64,000 bases of DNA. It comes from Rossellomorea sp. AcN35-11 (GTDB lineage: Bacteria > Bacillota > Bacilli > Bacillales > Bacillaceae_B). The stretch covers positions 1,916,001-1,980,000 of the forward strand of contig CP128835.1 of NCBI GenBank assembly GCA_030388825.1, written 5' to 3'. Both the position numbers and the translations under genes were made by a program. Every line of letters begins with the position of its first letter. Within the stretch, counting starts at the first letter, position 1. The notes below the pieces were generated by a model. It did not search any database and was not told where the DNA came from. It worked only from the letters and a program-made list of their open reading frames with translations. Shown one piece after another: positions 9,277-18,860 of this stretch.

Positions 9277-9881
9277 TGAACGTATTTTATAACTTAGAAG
9301 GTATTGGTGATACGCTGATCGTTACCCTGGAACCGGGATTCGAAGGCGATGTACAGCATGAGAGAAAAGAGGATGCTGCGCGTTTGTTTGACGAGAAAAC
9401 AGGGAAAACGCTTGGATTTAACCTTTTTCAAGCATCAAAGTACATGGACATCAATGAAAATGGACCAGTAGAGATGAATGATGAAAAACTGCGTCTCATC
9501 AATGAAGCCATCCAAAAGAACGGATTTGAAGAAGTATTGGAAGCGGACTTCTCACCTAAATTCGTTGTAGGATACGTTTCTGAGAAAGAAAAACATCCCA
9601 ACGCGGACAAGCTGAACATCTGTACAGTAGATGTCGGGGATGAAACCCTGCAGATCGTATGTGGTGCACCAAATGTTGACAAAGGACAAAAAGTCGTTGT
9701 CGCAAAAGTGGGAGCTGTCATGCCAAGCGGAATGGTCATCAAGGATGCAGAGCTCCGCGGAGTCGCTTCATCAGGAATGATCTGCTCTGCAAAGGAATTG
9801 GCACTTCCAGACGCTCCACAGGAGAAGGGAATCCTTGTCCTGGAGGATACGTACCAAGTGGGTCAACCATTCACAGCTTAA
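9276..9881 (+). CDS. ytpR: tRNA-binding-domain protein YtpR
   Basis: A 201-residue protein with a short N-terminal domain and a C-terminal EMAP-II/Arc1p-like OB fold (about residues 90-200), the same module that begins bacterial PheT. Supporting segments are [53 protein letters not shown] and [14 protein letters not shown]. It presumably binds tRNA or other RNA in the cytosol; its physiological partner is unknown. The start overlaps the ytpQ stop, and a strong terminator follows. Confidence 0.9.
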   Translation: MNVFYNLEGIGDTLIVTLEPGFEGDVQHERKEDAARLFDEKTGKTLGFNLFQASKYMDINENGPVEMNDEKLRLINEAIQKNGFEEVLEADFSPKFVVGYVSEKEKHPNADKLNICTVDVGDETLQIVCGAPNVDKGQKVVVAKVGAVMPSGMVIKDAELRGVASSGMICSAKELALPDAPQEKGILVLEDTYQVGQPFTA

Positions 9882-9888
9882 AAAATCT

Positions 9889-9926
9889 ATACCTGGGCCT
9901 ACATGTGGGCCCAGGTATTTTTTGTT
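9889..9926 (+). terminator. Terminator after ytpR
   Basis: A perfect 10-bp stem TACCTGGGCC/GGCCCAGGTA is followed by T6. Confidence 0.9.
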
Positions 9927-10108
9927 TTATAGAATTCCACCCCTATACGGCAACGAACAGATAGAGGCATTACAATACATATTACAATCTCTTTACACCT
10001 ATTTTTGTTTCGACACAATCCCTTAACAATTCTCTTATTCTATCGAAAGGACTCGAATTTTTCTCTATTACTGATAGAATAGATATAAGTATGAAAGAAA
10101 GAGTGATA

Positions 10109-12808
10109 ATGGTGAGTTGGATTAAAAAAATGTTTGGTAAATTATCAGATGATGATGGCCAATTTGAAGAGTTTCATGATGAAAAGAATGAAGTGCAGAA
10201 ACTTGATGACTATAAAAAGACGGAACGTAAACATATAGCAGGACCCAGCCATTCACGTGATGTAGAAGCAAGGATGACCTATCAATATCCTAAAGGGAAT
10301 TTCCGCTTCCCCCTAATATCGGATGGAGAAAAACGGGAGGGGCAGCGGCCAAATCGAAAGAGAAGGAATCAAGAGCAGGAAGAGCCGGCTAAAGGACAGA
10401 AGGAGAAGAAGCACTACCAGGCTCCTCCTGAAAGTAGAAACTGGAACGTAGAAAAAACATCGGCTCCAGACAAAACAAAGAAGTCGACGAAAGTGGAAAA
10501 GGGGAACAGCAGGCCCTTTACACCTACGGAGATTCCTTCGCCCATCTATGGTTTCAGGGGACGTCCGGTTAAAAAAGAAGATCAGGTGGAATTCGAGCTA
10601 AAGAAATTTTTACATAATGATGAAGACAGCACAGAAATGATGATGGATCATAATGGGATGACTTTTGCAGAGGAGTCGATTCCTGAGGAAAAAGAACCCA
10701 TCGTGGAACCCGTGAAAGTCGAAAAAAACCAAAGCGATTCCCTTAAGGGGACGATACCTTCTTCAGTAGAATCACAAGAAGAACGCGAGCAGGAAGAAAT
10801 GAAGACAGTGACTGAATGGACAACTGAAGTCGGGGAGCATGAAGGAGTCGAGGAGGATCCCGGGAAATCAGATGAACGGATCTCCCTAATATCCGAGATC
10901 GAGGAGCCGCTCCATCATTCGGCATCTGAAAGAGAGCGGAACAAGCCTGAATCGGAAACGGCGGACCTTTCTATCCATTCCCAACTGAAAGAGGAAGTCG
11001 AACCTCTTGAAACAGATCTCATTGAGGATCCTGTGGTACAGAGTACTCCTCCGGTCGAAGAGAATCCGGGAGTGGTGGAAGAAGCTGCTTCAGAAGAGAA
11101 AGAGCCCCAAAAGCGAACGAGATCTCATCTTCCTTTCAATGTTTTGATGCTAAATCAGGATAAGCGGCAGTTGAATGCACGTAAACGTGAACGGGTACAA
11201 AAGGAAACGGGAAGCCAACCCACACACCAGCCTTCAACACGTACAGGGAATGAACAAGCCCAACCGGAGGTACCTGAAGAAAAGGTGGATGAAGGCATCA
11301 CTCAGCAGGAAAAAGCGAAAATATCTGAGCCTGGTCCTGTTCAAGGGGAAGATGCGGTAAAGAGCTATAGTGAATTAAGTTCCTCATCCAAACGGACAAA
11401 GGACTATGTTTTTCCTGAAATGGACTATTTGATGCCGCCTGTATCGAAGGAAATGAGTGGGGAATGGTTAGATTCACAAAGAATGCTCCTTGACGAGACG
11501 CTTCATAATTTCAATGTGAGGGCCAAGGTAGTGAATGTCACCCAGGGTCCTTCGGTGACAAGATTTGAGGTTCAGCCGGAGCCCGGGGTGAAGGTGAATA
11601 AAATCACCAATCTCTCAGATGACATTAAGCTCAGTCTGGCCGCCAGGGATATCCGGATCGAAGCGCCCATTCCAGGTAAGCATACCATCGGAATTGAAGT
11701 CCCGAACCGGGAAAGCCGCCCGGTATGCATTAGTGAAGTGATTGCGAGCCCGGCTTTTCAAGAGCCTTCCTCGCCGTTGACAGCTGCTCTCGGACTGGAT
11801 ATTTCCGGCCAGCCCATCGTGACGGATTTAAGCAAAATGCCCCACGGACTCATAGCCGGTGCGACGGGTTCAGGAAAAAGTGTATGCATCAACTCCATAC
11901 TCGTGAGTCTGTTGTATAAAGCGTCACCGGATGAATTAAAGCTTCTCCTCATCGATCCAAAGATGGTGGAGCTTGCTCCATATAACCGCATCCCCCACCT
12001 CGTCAGTCCGGTCATTACTGATGTGAAGGCTGCAACTGCAGCACTTAAATGGGCTGTCGAGGAAATGGAGAGAAGATACGAATTGTTTGCCCATACAGGC
12101 GTACGGGACATCAAACGCTTTAACGAACTGGCGAAACGGAACAAACAATACAGCGATATGCTGCCGTATTTAGTCATTGTCATTGATGAGCTGGCTGACC
12201 TGATGATGATGTCGCCTGCAGATGTGGAAGAAGCGATTTGCCGGATTGCACAGAAGGCACGTGCTTGCGGGATTCATTTAATCATCGCGACTCAAAGGCC
12301 TTCTGTCGATGTCATTACAGGCTTGATCAAAGCGAATGTGCCGACCCGGGTGGCCTTTTCTGTTTCATCAGGCGTCGATTCAAGGACGATCATCGATGGA
12401 AGCGGGGCTGAACGCCTTCTTGGTAAGGGGGATATGCTCTTCCTGGAAAATGGTTCATCGAAACCTGTCCGCTTACAGGGGACATTCGTGTCCGATGACG
12501 AAATCGATGACATCATCAATCATGTCAGAGAGCAGAGAGATCCGGATTATCTTTTCGAGCAGGACGAACTGATCAAGAAAGCACAGGTGACCGAGGAAGA
12601 AGATGAATTGTTTTTGGAAGCCTGTGAATTTGTCGTCGATCAGGGCGGGGCTTCTGCGTCGGCGCTGCAGCGAAGGTTCAGAATCGGCTATAACCGTGCA
12701 GCAAGATTGATGGAAATGATGGAGGGGAATGGAATCATTTCGGAGTCCCGGGGCAGCAAACCAAGGGATGTCCTGATTTCCGAAAGTGAATTGGAGACCC
12801 TCGCATAG
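10109..12808 (+). CDS. sftA: DNA translocase SftA (FtsK/SpoIIIE family)
   Basis: A septum-associated but soluble FtsK-type ATPase that moves chromosome DNA off the closing division septum. No membrane helices are seen, in contrast to SpoIIIE. The N-terminus (WIKKMFGKL ... RMTYQYPKGNFRFP) is SftA-like, followed by about 370 residues of Glu/Lys/Pro-rich linker. The motor follows: Walker A GATGSGKS near residue 584, Walker B VIVIDELADLMM, and a C-terminal winged-helix gamma domain (GGASASALQRRFRIGYNRAARLM). The start is taken at the ATG at 10109 behind AAAGAGTG; the in-frame ATG at 10091 lacks a ribosome binding site. Confidence 0.93.
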   Translation: MVSWIKKMFGKLSDDDGQFEEFHDEKNEVQKLDDYKKTERKHIAGPSHSRDVEARMTYQYPKGNFRFPLISDGEKREGQRPNRKRRNQEQEEPAKGQKEKKHYQAPPESRNWNVEKTSAPDKTKKSTKVEKGNSRPFTPTEIPSPIYGFRGRPVKKEDQVEFELKKFLHNDEDSTEMMMDHNGMTFAEESIPEEKEPIVEPVKVEKNQSDSLKGTIPSSVESQEEREQEEMKTVTEWTTEVGEHEGVEEDPGKSDERISLISEIEEPLHHSASERERNKPESETADLSIHSQLKEEVEPLETDLIEDPVVQSTPPVEENPGVVEEAASEEKEPQKRTRSHLPFNVLMLNQDKRQLNARKRERVQKETGSQPTHQPSTRTGNEQAQPEVPEEKVDEGITQQEKAKISEPGPVQGEDAVKSYSELSSSSKRTKDYVFPEMDYLMPPVSKEMSGEWLDSQRMLLDETLHNFNVRAKVVNVTQGPSVTRFEVQPEPGVKVNKITNLSDDIKLSLAARDIRIEAPIPGKHTIGIEVPNRESRPVCISEVIASPAFQEPSSPLTAALGLDISGQPIVTDLSKMPHGLIAGATGSGKSVCINSILVSLLYKASPDELKLLLIDPKMVELAPYNRIPHLVSPVITDVKAATAALKWAVEEMERRYELFAHTGVRDIKRFNELAKRNKQYSDMLPYLVIVIDELADLMMMSPADVEEAICRIAQKARACGIHLIIATQRPSVDVITGLIKANVPTRVAFSVSSGVDSRTIIDGSGAERLLGKGDMLFLENGSSKPVRLQGTFVSDDEIDDIINHVREQRDPDYLFEQDELIKKAQVTEEEDELFLEACEFVVDQGGASASALQRRFRIGYNRAARLMEMMEGNGIISESRGSKPRDVLISESELETLA

Positions 12809-12830
12809 ACTAGTAGAATCAATGAATACA

Positions 12831-12890
12831 TGGTATTCTGTTTATATGTGTCCTTTAGGGGCCCAGTAAACAGAATACCTATTTTTTTGT
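12831..12890 (+). terminator. Terminator after sftA
   Basis: A perfect 13-bp stem (12832-12844 with 12867-12879) is followed by T7. Confidence 0.85.
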
Positions 12891-12916
12891 AGGAAAAGCC
12901 ATAAGGAGCTTTAGTG

Positions 12917-14020
12917 ATGAAAGAAATAGAATTGAAACTTCAAGGAAAACTCAACAGATTGACCAATCATACATTTAAATTTGACGAAAGAATCAAAGAT
13001 GGCTGGTTTTCAGCTGTTTATTTTTTGAAAACGAAGGAAATCGCCAAAAAGCATAAACCCGATGCTGTGGTCACCATGCAATTCTTCCAAAAGAATCATG
13101 CAGTCATTTGTGGAACGGATGAAGTCATTGCCCTTCTGCACACATTTGCCGATCACCCTGAGAAACTTGAGATTCACTCTTTAAAAGACGGGGATCAAAT
13201 CTCCCCATTTGAAACCGTCCTCACCATCAAGGGCAGGTACCAGGATTTCGGCTACTTAGAAGGACTCATCGACGGGATCCTCGCAAGAAGGACATCAGTG
13301 GCGACCAGTGTCTATAACGTCATGAAAGCGGCCTCCCTCTCAGGTAAACAAAAGCCTGTCATCTTCATGGGGGACCGGGATGATCATTATACCCAGCAGG
13401 CAGGGGATGGATATGCAGCCTTTATGGGTGGATCCACTGCCCAGGCCACCCATGCCATGAACGAATGGTGGGGGAAGAAGGGGATGGGAACCATGCCCCA
13501 CGCCCTTATCCAATTGTTCAATGGGGATATCGTAGAAGCGACCAAGGCGTATCAGGACACGTTTCCTGAAGATGAACTCATTGCCCTCGTAGACTACAAC
13601 AATGATGTCATCACGGACTCACTCAAGGTTGCCCGTGAGTTTGGTACTGAATTAAAAGGGGTAAGGGTAGATACATCACGAATGATGATCGACAAATACT
13701 TCCTCCGTAATCAGCATGTACTTGGAACTTTTGATCCCCGGGGAGTGAACATGCAGCTGATTCATGCATTAAGACAGGCCCTGGACGAAGAAGGGTACCA
13801 CCATGTCAAGATTGTGGTGTCAGGCGGATTCAATGAAGATCGTATCCGCCAGTTTGAGGAAAATCAGGTTCCGGTCGATATGTACGGGGTGGGAAGCAGC
13901 CTGCTGAAAATCCATGTCGGCTTTACGGGAGATAACGTCGTAATCGACGGCTCTCCTGAAGCGAAGGCAGGGAGGAAGCTTCGTCCCAATCCAAGGCTGG
14001 AAAAAGTAGAATTCGAATAG
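12917..14020 (+). CDS. Nicotinate phosphoribosyltransferase-like protein
   Basis: A 367-residue type II phosphoribosyltransferase of the nicotinate/quinolinate PRTase superfamily, which would join a pyridine base to PRPP for NAD salvage. Diagnostic text is EGLIDGILARRTSVATSVYNVMKAA, GDRDDHYTQQAGDGYAA, GTMPHALIQLFNGD and the PRPP-site-like VVSGGFNEDRIRQFEE. It is shorter than classical PncB (about 490), so the exact base specificity is inferred. The start is the ATG at 12917, 8 nt after AAGGAG, rather than the GTG at 12914. It is 8 nt from the next gene, forming a probable operon. Confidence 0.8.
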   Translation: MKEIELKLQGKLNRLTNHTFKFDERIKDGWFSAVYFLKTKEIAKKHKPDAVVTMQFFQKNHAVICGTDEVIALLHTFADHPEKLEIHSLKDGDQISPFETVLTIKGRYQDFGYLEGLIDGILARRTSVATSVYNVMKAASLSGKQKPVIFMGDRDDHYTQQAGDGYAAFMGGSTAQATHAMNEWWGKKGMGTMPHALIQLFNGDIVEATKAYQDTFPEDELIALVDYNNDVITDSLKVAREFGTELKGVRVDTSRMMIDKYFLRNQHVLGTFDPRGVNMQLIHALRQALDEEGYHHVKIVVSGGFNEDRIRQFEENQVPVDMYGVGSSLLKIHVGFTGDNVVIDGSPEAKAGRKLRPNPRLEKVEFE

Positions 14021-14028
14021 GTGAGAGG

Positions 14029-14698
14029 ATGCAGGAACAAGAAGGCCTTTTAAATCTGGAGCGATTTAGACAGAAGAAGCAGCAAGTGGCTGAGGGGCAT
14101 ATAAAAGACCTCTACAGCAAAGCCCATGAATACGCTCTGAAAGAAACGAATATCAGAGAAAAGGTACGGGCAAAGATGATCTTCTCAAAACGTTTTCTTC
14201 CGCAGAATGATAATCGGATCGATCAGAAAGTGGAAAGCCTGTTTCAAGAATGGTTCATGTTTGATTACAAGACCATCAAGGGGCAAACCCTGTTCTTTCA
14301 GTTTCTCCAGGCCCATCAGCTCCATGAGTCAGTCAAATTGCTCGGTGCCATCATTCTGACTGCAGCCTGGGAGCCCGTCAAGGTCAGGAATATCGATTCA
14401 GAGAGCGGGGGGCAGAATCTTCACCTGTCAACATGTCATGAACGGTGATGAAGCCTCTGTTAAAACAAACCTGTCCTGTGAAGAAATGGGAATACATGAA
14501 AATGGGGTATACTTTGTGAGGAAAGTCCCTTTAGTGACTCATCAATCGATCTTAGGTCCCGCTTTCGCCGTCAAATCACCGGAGATCGTAACCCGCCTGA
14601 AAAATCACTATGGTCAAATGAATCAAGAAACTGGAGTATTATGGAGAACCTATTTAAAAGAAGAGGCACCAAAATTCATTCTCACCAGTCTGTCATAG
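14029..14698 (+). CDS. Uncharacterised protein, frameshifted at a G6 run
   Basis: As sequenced there are two overlapping frames: 14029-14448 (139 residues) and 14438-14698 (86 residues). Removing one G from the run at 14407-14412 joins them smoothly (RNIDSESGGRIFTCQHVMNGDEASVK), giving 222 residues. I do not recognise the family. The N-terminal half is charged and helical (ERFRQKKQQVAEGHIKDLYSKAHEY), and the C-terminal half looks like a small mixed alpha/beta domain. The ATG has GGTGAGAGG upstream and is 8 nt from the PRTase gene, so a shared role in that operon is possible but unproven. Confidence 0.6.
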
Positions 14699-14732
14699 TC
14701 AGGGATTTTAAATAATGATATAATGTTTCAAG

Positions 14733-14760
14733 TTGAAGAAAGTTCGCTTTTTTCTATACT
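14733..14760 (+). promoter_or_regulatory. Sigma-A promoter of murC
   Basis: TTGAAG (14733-14738), a 16-nt spacer, then TATACT (14755-14760), about 60 nt before the murC start. Confidence 0.55.
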
Positions 14761-14824
14761 CAATATCAAAAGTATATTCAATTCATATAATGCTTTTAGA
14801 TAGACGATTGTTGGAGGTTCTATT

Positions 14825-16141
14825 ATGACTATATATCATTTCGTAGGAATTAAAGGGTCGGGTATGAGTGCTTTAGCCCAAATACTCCACGATATGGACT
14901 ACGAGGTCCAAGGATCCGATGTAGATAAGTATTTCTTTACTCAAAAGGCTCTAGATGAATCAAATATAAAAATCCTCCCTTTCCAAAAAGAAAACATTGG
15001 AGGGGATATGCATGTGATCGCAGGAAATGCCTTTCCTGATACACATGAAGAAATTCAGGAAGCTGTCGAGCAGGGTCTGCCCGTGACCAGGTACCACAGG
15101 TTCCTTGGTGATTTCATGCAGAAATTCACAAGCGTAGCTGTAACCGGTGCACACGGGAAAACGTCAACTACCGGATTGCTTGCACATGTCATCAGCGGCG
15201 CGAAGCCCACTTCATTTCTGATTGGGGATGGAACGGGAAAAGGGGAAGTCGATGCTCAGTACTTTGTATTTGAAGCCTGCGAGTATCGCCGGCACTTCCT
15301 GTCGTATTTCCCTGACTATGCGATCATGACGAACATCGACTTTGATCATCCCGATTATTTTGCCAATGTGGATGACGTATTCTCTGCATTCCAGGAGATG
15401 GCCATGCAGGTGAAAAAGGGGATCATCGCATGTGGAGATGATGAACAGCTGCAGAAAATCCAGGCCCAGGTCCCAGTCGTGTTCTACGGCTTCGCCGAGG
15501 AAAATGATTTCCAGGCGAGAAACGTTTCACGTGACAGAAGCGGTACAACGTTCGATGTGTTTGTACGCAATGAATTTTACGCTACATTCAAAATCCCGAC
15601 TTTCGGGGACCATAACATCCTGAATGCGTTATCCGTCATCGCCATCTGTCATTATGAAGAGCTCGATACAGCGGTCGTCCAGGAAAGATTAAGCTCTTTT
15701 AAAGGAGTTAAACGACGTTTCTCCGAAAAGGAAGTGGGTTCCCAGATCTTAATCGATGACTATGCCCATCATCCAACTGAAATCAAGGCGACTGTGGACT
15801 CGGCAAGACAGAAATATCCCGAAAAAGAAATTATCGCTGTCTTCCAGCCGCATACATTTACACGCACACAGACCTTCCTTTCCGAGTTTGCGGAAACGTT
15901 AAGTCTTGCAGATAAGGTGTACCTGTGCGAAATTTTCGGTTCGGCAAGGGAAAACCACGGAAAGCTTTCCATCAACGACCTTGGAAGCAAGATTGAAGGA
16001 TGCGAAATCATCGACGAACAAGATACGTCCGCCTTACTCAAACATGAAAATGCCGTGCTTATTTTCATGGGAGCAGGGGATGTCCAAAAGTTCCAGCAGG
16101 CTTATGAAGAAAAGCTTGGGGAGCAAGTGACAGAAAATTAA
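14825..16141 (+). CDS. murC: UDP-N-acetylmuramate--L-alanine ligase MurC
   Basis: This is the first Mur ligase, adding L-Ala to UDP-MurNAc in the cytoplasm using ATP. The 438 residues carry the N-terminal UDP-binding Rossmann motif [12 protein letters not shown], the ATP loop [12 protein letters not shown], the central [13 protein letters not shown] and [10 protein letters not shown] metal/ATP segments, and the C-terminal [13 protein letters not shown]. It starts at an ATG behind TTGGAGG. It follows the sftA/PRTase cluster with its own promoter and ends at a terminator that faces the M29 aminopeptidase gene. The neighbourhood agrees with B. subtilis murC. Confidence 0.97.
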   Translation: MTIYHFVGIKGSGMSALAQILHDMDYEVQGSDVDKYFFTQKALDESNIKILPFQKENIGGDMHVIAGNAFPDTHEEIQEAVEQGLPVTRYHRFLGDFMQKFTSVAVTGAHGKTSTTGLLAHVISGAKPTSFLIGDGTGKGEVDAQYFVFEACEYRRHFLSYFPDYAIMTNIDFDHPDYFANVDDVFSAFQEMAMQVKKGIIACGDDEQLQKIQAQVPVVFYGFAEENDFQARNVSRDRSGTTFDVFVRNEFYATFKIPTFGDHNILNALSVIAICHYEELDTAVVQERLSSFKGVKRRFSEKEVGSQILIDDYAHHPTEIKATVDSARQKYPEKEIIAVFQPHTFTRTQTFLSEFAETLSLADKVYLCEIFGSARENHGKLSINDLGSKIEGCEIIDEQDTSALLKHENAVLIFMGAGDVQKFQQAYEEKLGEQVTEN

Positions 16142-16147
16142 CGTGAA

Positions 16148-16181
16148 ATAGCCGGTCCTGATGGGGCCGGTTTTTTTTGTG
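16148..16181 (+). terminator. Terminator after murC
   Basis: A GC-rich hairpin built from GCCGGTCC and GGGGCCGG is followed by T8. Confidence 0.8.
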
Positions 16182-16196
16182 TTTTATGGAAGGGTC

Positions 16197-16347
16197 CTTT
16201 GTCTGTTAAAAAACCTCATCTATTTGACAGGCAAAGATCTTTAGGTATTTCCCCTGTCAATATTAGTCGGGAATTCAACAGGTAAATGACAGGGATCATT
16301 CAACAGTCAATGGAACAAGAAAATTCCACAGTGATCCTTCTTACCTC
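16197..16347. repeat. Degenerate 25-bp tandem array, word ATTCAACAG (about 6 units)
   Basis: Clear units begin at 16273, 16298 and 16323 (ATTCAACAG, ATTCAACAG, ATTCCACAG), exactly 25 bp apart. Weaker relatives at about 16197, 16222 and 16247 share the ATTTGACAG/CCTGTCAA vocabulary. The array fills the space between the murC and M29 aminopeptidase terminators. Confidence 0.55.
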
Positions 16348-16353
16348 CAAATC

Positions 16354-16388
16354 AAAAAAAGCCACCGTCATGATGCATGACAGTGGCC
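16354..16388 (-). terminator. Terminator of the M29 aminopeptidase gene
   Basis: A 12-bp stem GCCACCGTCATG/CATGACAGTGGC (one mismatch) is followed on the minus strand by T7. Confidence 0.85.
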
Positions 16389-16394
16389 CTTCCA

Positions 16395-17510
16395 TTATTT
16401 CAAATTCTCTGGATTTAACACGTGGAGTTCTTCAAGTACAAAGCGTCCATCTTTCCGGATAAGGACATCATCGAAATAAATCTCTCCTCCGCCATATTCA
16501 GGACGCTGGATCATCACCATATCCCAGTGGATGTTAGAGTGGTTTCCGTTATAAGCCTCTTCATAGCATTCACCCGGTGTGAAGTGGAAGCTTCCATCGA
16601 TCTTTTCATCAAATAGGATGTCCTGCATCGGATGTTGGATATAAGGATTCACACCGATGGCGAATTCCCCCACATATCTTGCCCCTTCATCCGTATCAAA
16701 GATTTTGTTGATACGGTCTGTATCGTTGGCAGTGGCTTCAACGATCTTCCCATCCTTGAATGTCAATTTCACATTCTCAAATGTGAATCCGTTATAAGGT
16801 GACGGCGTATTGTAGGTAATCACGCCATTCACGGAATCCTTTACAGGTGCACTGTAAACTTCCCCATCCGGGATATTCAGGCGACCGGCACATTTCACGG
16901 CGGGAATGTCCTTGATGGAGAAGGTGAGGTCCGTCCCTTGTCCGGTTAATCGGACTTTATCTGTTTTGTTCATGAGCTCAACGAGGTTGTCCATGGCTTT
17001 GTCCATTTTGCTGTAGTCGAGGTTGCAGACGTTGAAGTAGAAGTCTTCGAAGCCTTCTGTACTCATGTTTGCAAGTTGTGCCATGGATGAATTCGGATAG
17101 CGGAGTACGACCCATTTTTTCTTAGGGACACGGATTTCTCTATGTACTTTCTTTCCGATCGTGTTTCCGTGGATTTTCATTTTGTCATCGGGTACATCTG
17201 AATGTTCGTTGATGTTGTCCCCGGACCGTAAGCCGATATAAGCATCCATTTGCTCCATGACGCCTGCTTCGAAGCTTGCCATCATGTTGTATTGTTCATC
17301 CTGTGCCCCCATTAATAGCGCACGGTCGACAATGTGGTCTTTAAGCGAAACAAAAGGATGACCGCCTGCTTCATACGCTTCTTTCACAAGTGCTGTGACA
17401 AGTTCACGCTGCAGACCGAAGTTTTCAATCAGCACTTTCTCGCCAGGCTGGAGCTGAACGGAATACCGAATCAAATTTCTTGCCAATTTTTCAATGCGTG
17501 GATCTTTCAT
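16395..17510 (-). CDS. M29-family aminopeptidase (AmpS/PepS-like)
   Basis: A 371-residue cytosolic metallo-aminopeptidase of family M29. Supporting text is the N-terminal LARNLIRYSVQLQPGEKVLIE, GTDLTFSIKD, and the C-terminal catalytic part RYVGEFAIGVNP, FHFTPGECYEEAYNGNHSNIHWDMV and GGGEIYFDDVLIRKDGRFVLEEL, which hold the Glu, His and Asp metal ligands. B. subtilis AmpS is longer (about 410), so this may be the shorter M29 subtype; the symbol is left empty. The ATG at 17510 follows GGGGGAAAATCAC. It is divergent from the ytxGHJ stress operon. Confidence 0.85.
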   Translation of the reverse strand: MKDPRIEKLARNLIRYSVQLQPGEKVLIENFGLQRELVTALVKEAYEAGGHPFVSLKDHIVDRALLMGAQDEQYNMMASFEAGVMEQMDAYIGLRSGDNINEHSDVPDDKMKIHGNTIGKKVHREIRVPKKKWVVLRYPNSSMAQLANMSTEGFEDFYFNVCNLDYSKMDKAMDNLVELMNKTDKVRLTGQGTDLTFSIKDIPAVKCAGRLNIPDGEVYSAPVKDSVNGVITYNTPSPYNGFTFENVKLTFKDGKIVEATANDTDRINKIFDTDEGARYVGEFAIGVNPYIQHPMQDILFDEKIDGSFHFTPGECYEEAYNGNHSNIHWDMVMIQRPEYGGGEIYFDDVLIRKDGRFVLEELHVLNPENLK

Positions 17511-17661
17511 GTGATTTTCCCCCTATATGTATGGTCTACTTTATTGTACCCTAAATCCATGTGGAATGGATGAGAGAAACGAATAGAGAAATGCTAATAA
17601 TAGAAAAAAATTTATTTTCATGCAGGAGAATTCACCTGCAAGGAAGAAATACTAGTATAAT

Positions 17662-17686
17662 GTTTAATTGTTTATGATAAGGGTAA
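17662..17686 (+). promoter_or_regulatory. Sigma-B promoter of ytxGHJ
   Basis: GTTTAA (17662-17667), a 13-nt spacer and GGGTAA (17681-17686) match the general-stress sigma-B consensus GTTTNN-N13-GGGWAW exactly. B. subtilis ytxGHJ is a known sigma-B operon. A TATAAT at 17656-17661 just upstream may mark an overlapping sigma-A promoter. Confidence 0.8.
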
Positions 17687-17713
17687 AGAATTTCTATACT
17701 TGGAGGTGTGCAG

Positions 17714-18226
17714 ATGGAAATCATTCTTTATCTAAGCGTAGCTGTTATCGCAGTTGCATTTTTTATTTTAGTTATGAGTGTCATGAAGACCTTGAAGTCT
17801 CTCGGTACCACGTTGGACAGTGTCTCGACTACCTTGACGGGCCTTGAGAGTCAGCTTCAGGGGGTTACAAAGGAATCTACAGAATTACTACATAAAACAA
17901 ACCTATTAGCCGAGGATATCCAGAAGAAGTCTGAGGATCTGAACACAGTGGTTTATGCAGTAAGAGATGTAGGACATTCCATTCAGAACCTTAATAACTC
18001 GGTTAAGAAAGTGAGTTCTTCCATTTCGACTGAACTGGAGCGCAACCAGGGCAAGATATCGCAGGTCGTTCAGTGGGGGAATGCATTTATCGAGTTGAAG
18101 GACAAATGGAAACAAAAACAGGAAAAACAGCCCAATCAACCTGATGCAGCTGTTCATAACCAATCATCTAAAGAAGTTCGACCTCAAGAAAAATTGATTA
18201 AAAGAGCAAAATCTTATAACAATTAG
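17714..18226 (+). CDS. ytxG: DUF948 membrane protein YtxG (general stress)
   Basis: A 170-residue protein with one N-terminal membrane helix ([21 protein letters not shown]) followed by a long, probably coiled-coil helix ([25 protein letters not shown] heptads, [15 protein letters not shown]), the usual DUF948 architecture. The start is the ATG at 17714, 7 nt after GGAGG, rather than the GTG at 17708. It is the first gene behind the sigma-B promoter and 18 nt upstream of ytxH. The function in stress is unknown. It is longer than the B. subtilis protein because of a polar C-terminal tail. Confidence 0.85.
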   Translation: MEIILYLSVAVIAVAFFILVMSVMKTLKSLGTTLDSVSTTLTGLESQLQGVTKESTELLHKTNLLAEDIQKKSEDLNTVVYAVRDVGHSIQNLNNSVKKVSSSISTELERNQGKISQVVQWGNAFIELKDKWKQKQEKQPNQPDAAVHNQSSKEVRPQEKLIKRAKSYNN

Positions 18227-18244
18227 GAGAGGGGATTTTTTAAC

Positions 18245-18703
18245 ATGACACAACAGTACAATCAAAACCAAAATCAAAACCAGAACCAAACAAACGACAG
18301 CAACAACATTAACTCAAAGGACTTCATGATCGGCACGCTGATTGGAGGGATCGTGGGAGCAGCGACAGCTTTACTCCTTGCTCCTAAATCCGGTAAAGAC
18401 CTACGTCATGATCTGAACGAGCAGGCTACTGTCATCAGAGAAAAGACGGGTCAATGGAAAGATACAGCTGTTGAAAAGAGCAACGAATTTGCAGCAGTGG
18501 CGAAAGAGAAATCTTCAGCCCTGACTAAATCCGTACAGGAGCAGTCAAACAATGTCGTTGGAAAGCTGAAAACGTACCGCTCTAATAAAGATGAGGCAGC
18601 AGAAACAGATGAACTGCAGGCTGTTTCTGTAGGTGACACGACACCTGGCGAAGAAACAGAAGATGTGAATCAAAAGCTTGAAGAAACAAAAAAAAGCCTT
18701 TGA
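18245..18703 (+). CDS. ytxH: YtxH general stress protein
   Basis: A 152-residue protein with an Asn/Gln-rich head (NQNQNQNQNQ), then the YtxH-domain membrane hairpin FMIGTLIGGIVGAATALLLAPKSGKDLR at about residues 27-54, and a long helical, Lys/Glu-rich tail that may form a coiled coil at the membrane face. It is the second gene of the sigma-B operon; AGGAGAGGGG precedes the ATG. The C-terminus ends in a run of Glu/Lys (QKLEETKKSL). A terminator follows, so ytxJ may have additional control. No molecular function is established. Confidence 0.88.
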   Translation: MTQQYNQNQNQNQNQTNDSNNINSKDFMIGTLIGGIVGAATALLLAPKSGKDLRHDLNEQATVIREKTGQWKDTAVEKSNEFAAVAKEKSSALTKSVQEQSNNVVGKLKTYRSNKDEAAETDELQAVSVGDTTPGEETEDVNQKLEETKKSL

Positions 18704-18746
18704 TGAAACAGAGAAGACGTTCAATCAATAATAATTGATTCCAAGG

Positions 18747-18782
18747 GCGGTGAAGTGATATGATGACTTCACCGTTTTTTTA
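18747..18782 (+). terminator. Terminator after ytxH
   Basis: A perfect 9-bp stem CGGTGAAGT/ACTTCACCG is followed by T8. Confidence 0.8.
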
Positions 18783-18860
18783 TTGGATTGAAAAGGTAAG
18801 AGGCAGTGACTGCCTCTCGATGATGAATCATACACACGAAAGAAAGGAAGAATGAGCCAC

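Noticed and set aside
14438..14698. Separate 86-codon gene starting at 14438
   Set aside because: The ATG has no ribosome binding site, and the sequence joins smoothly to the upstream frame if one G is removed from 14407-14412.
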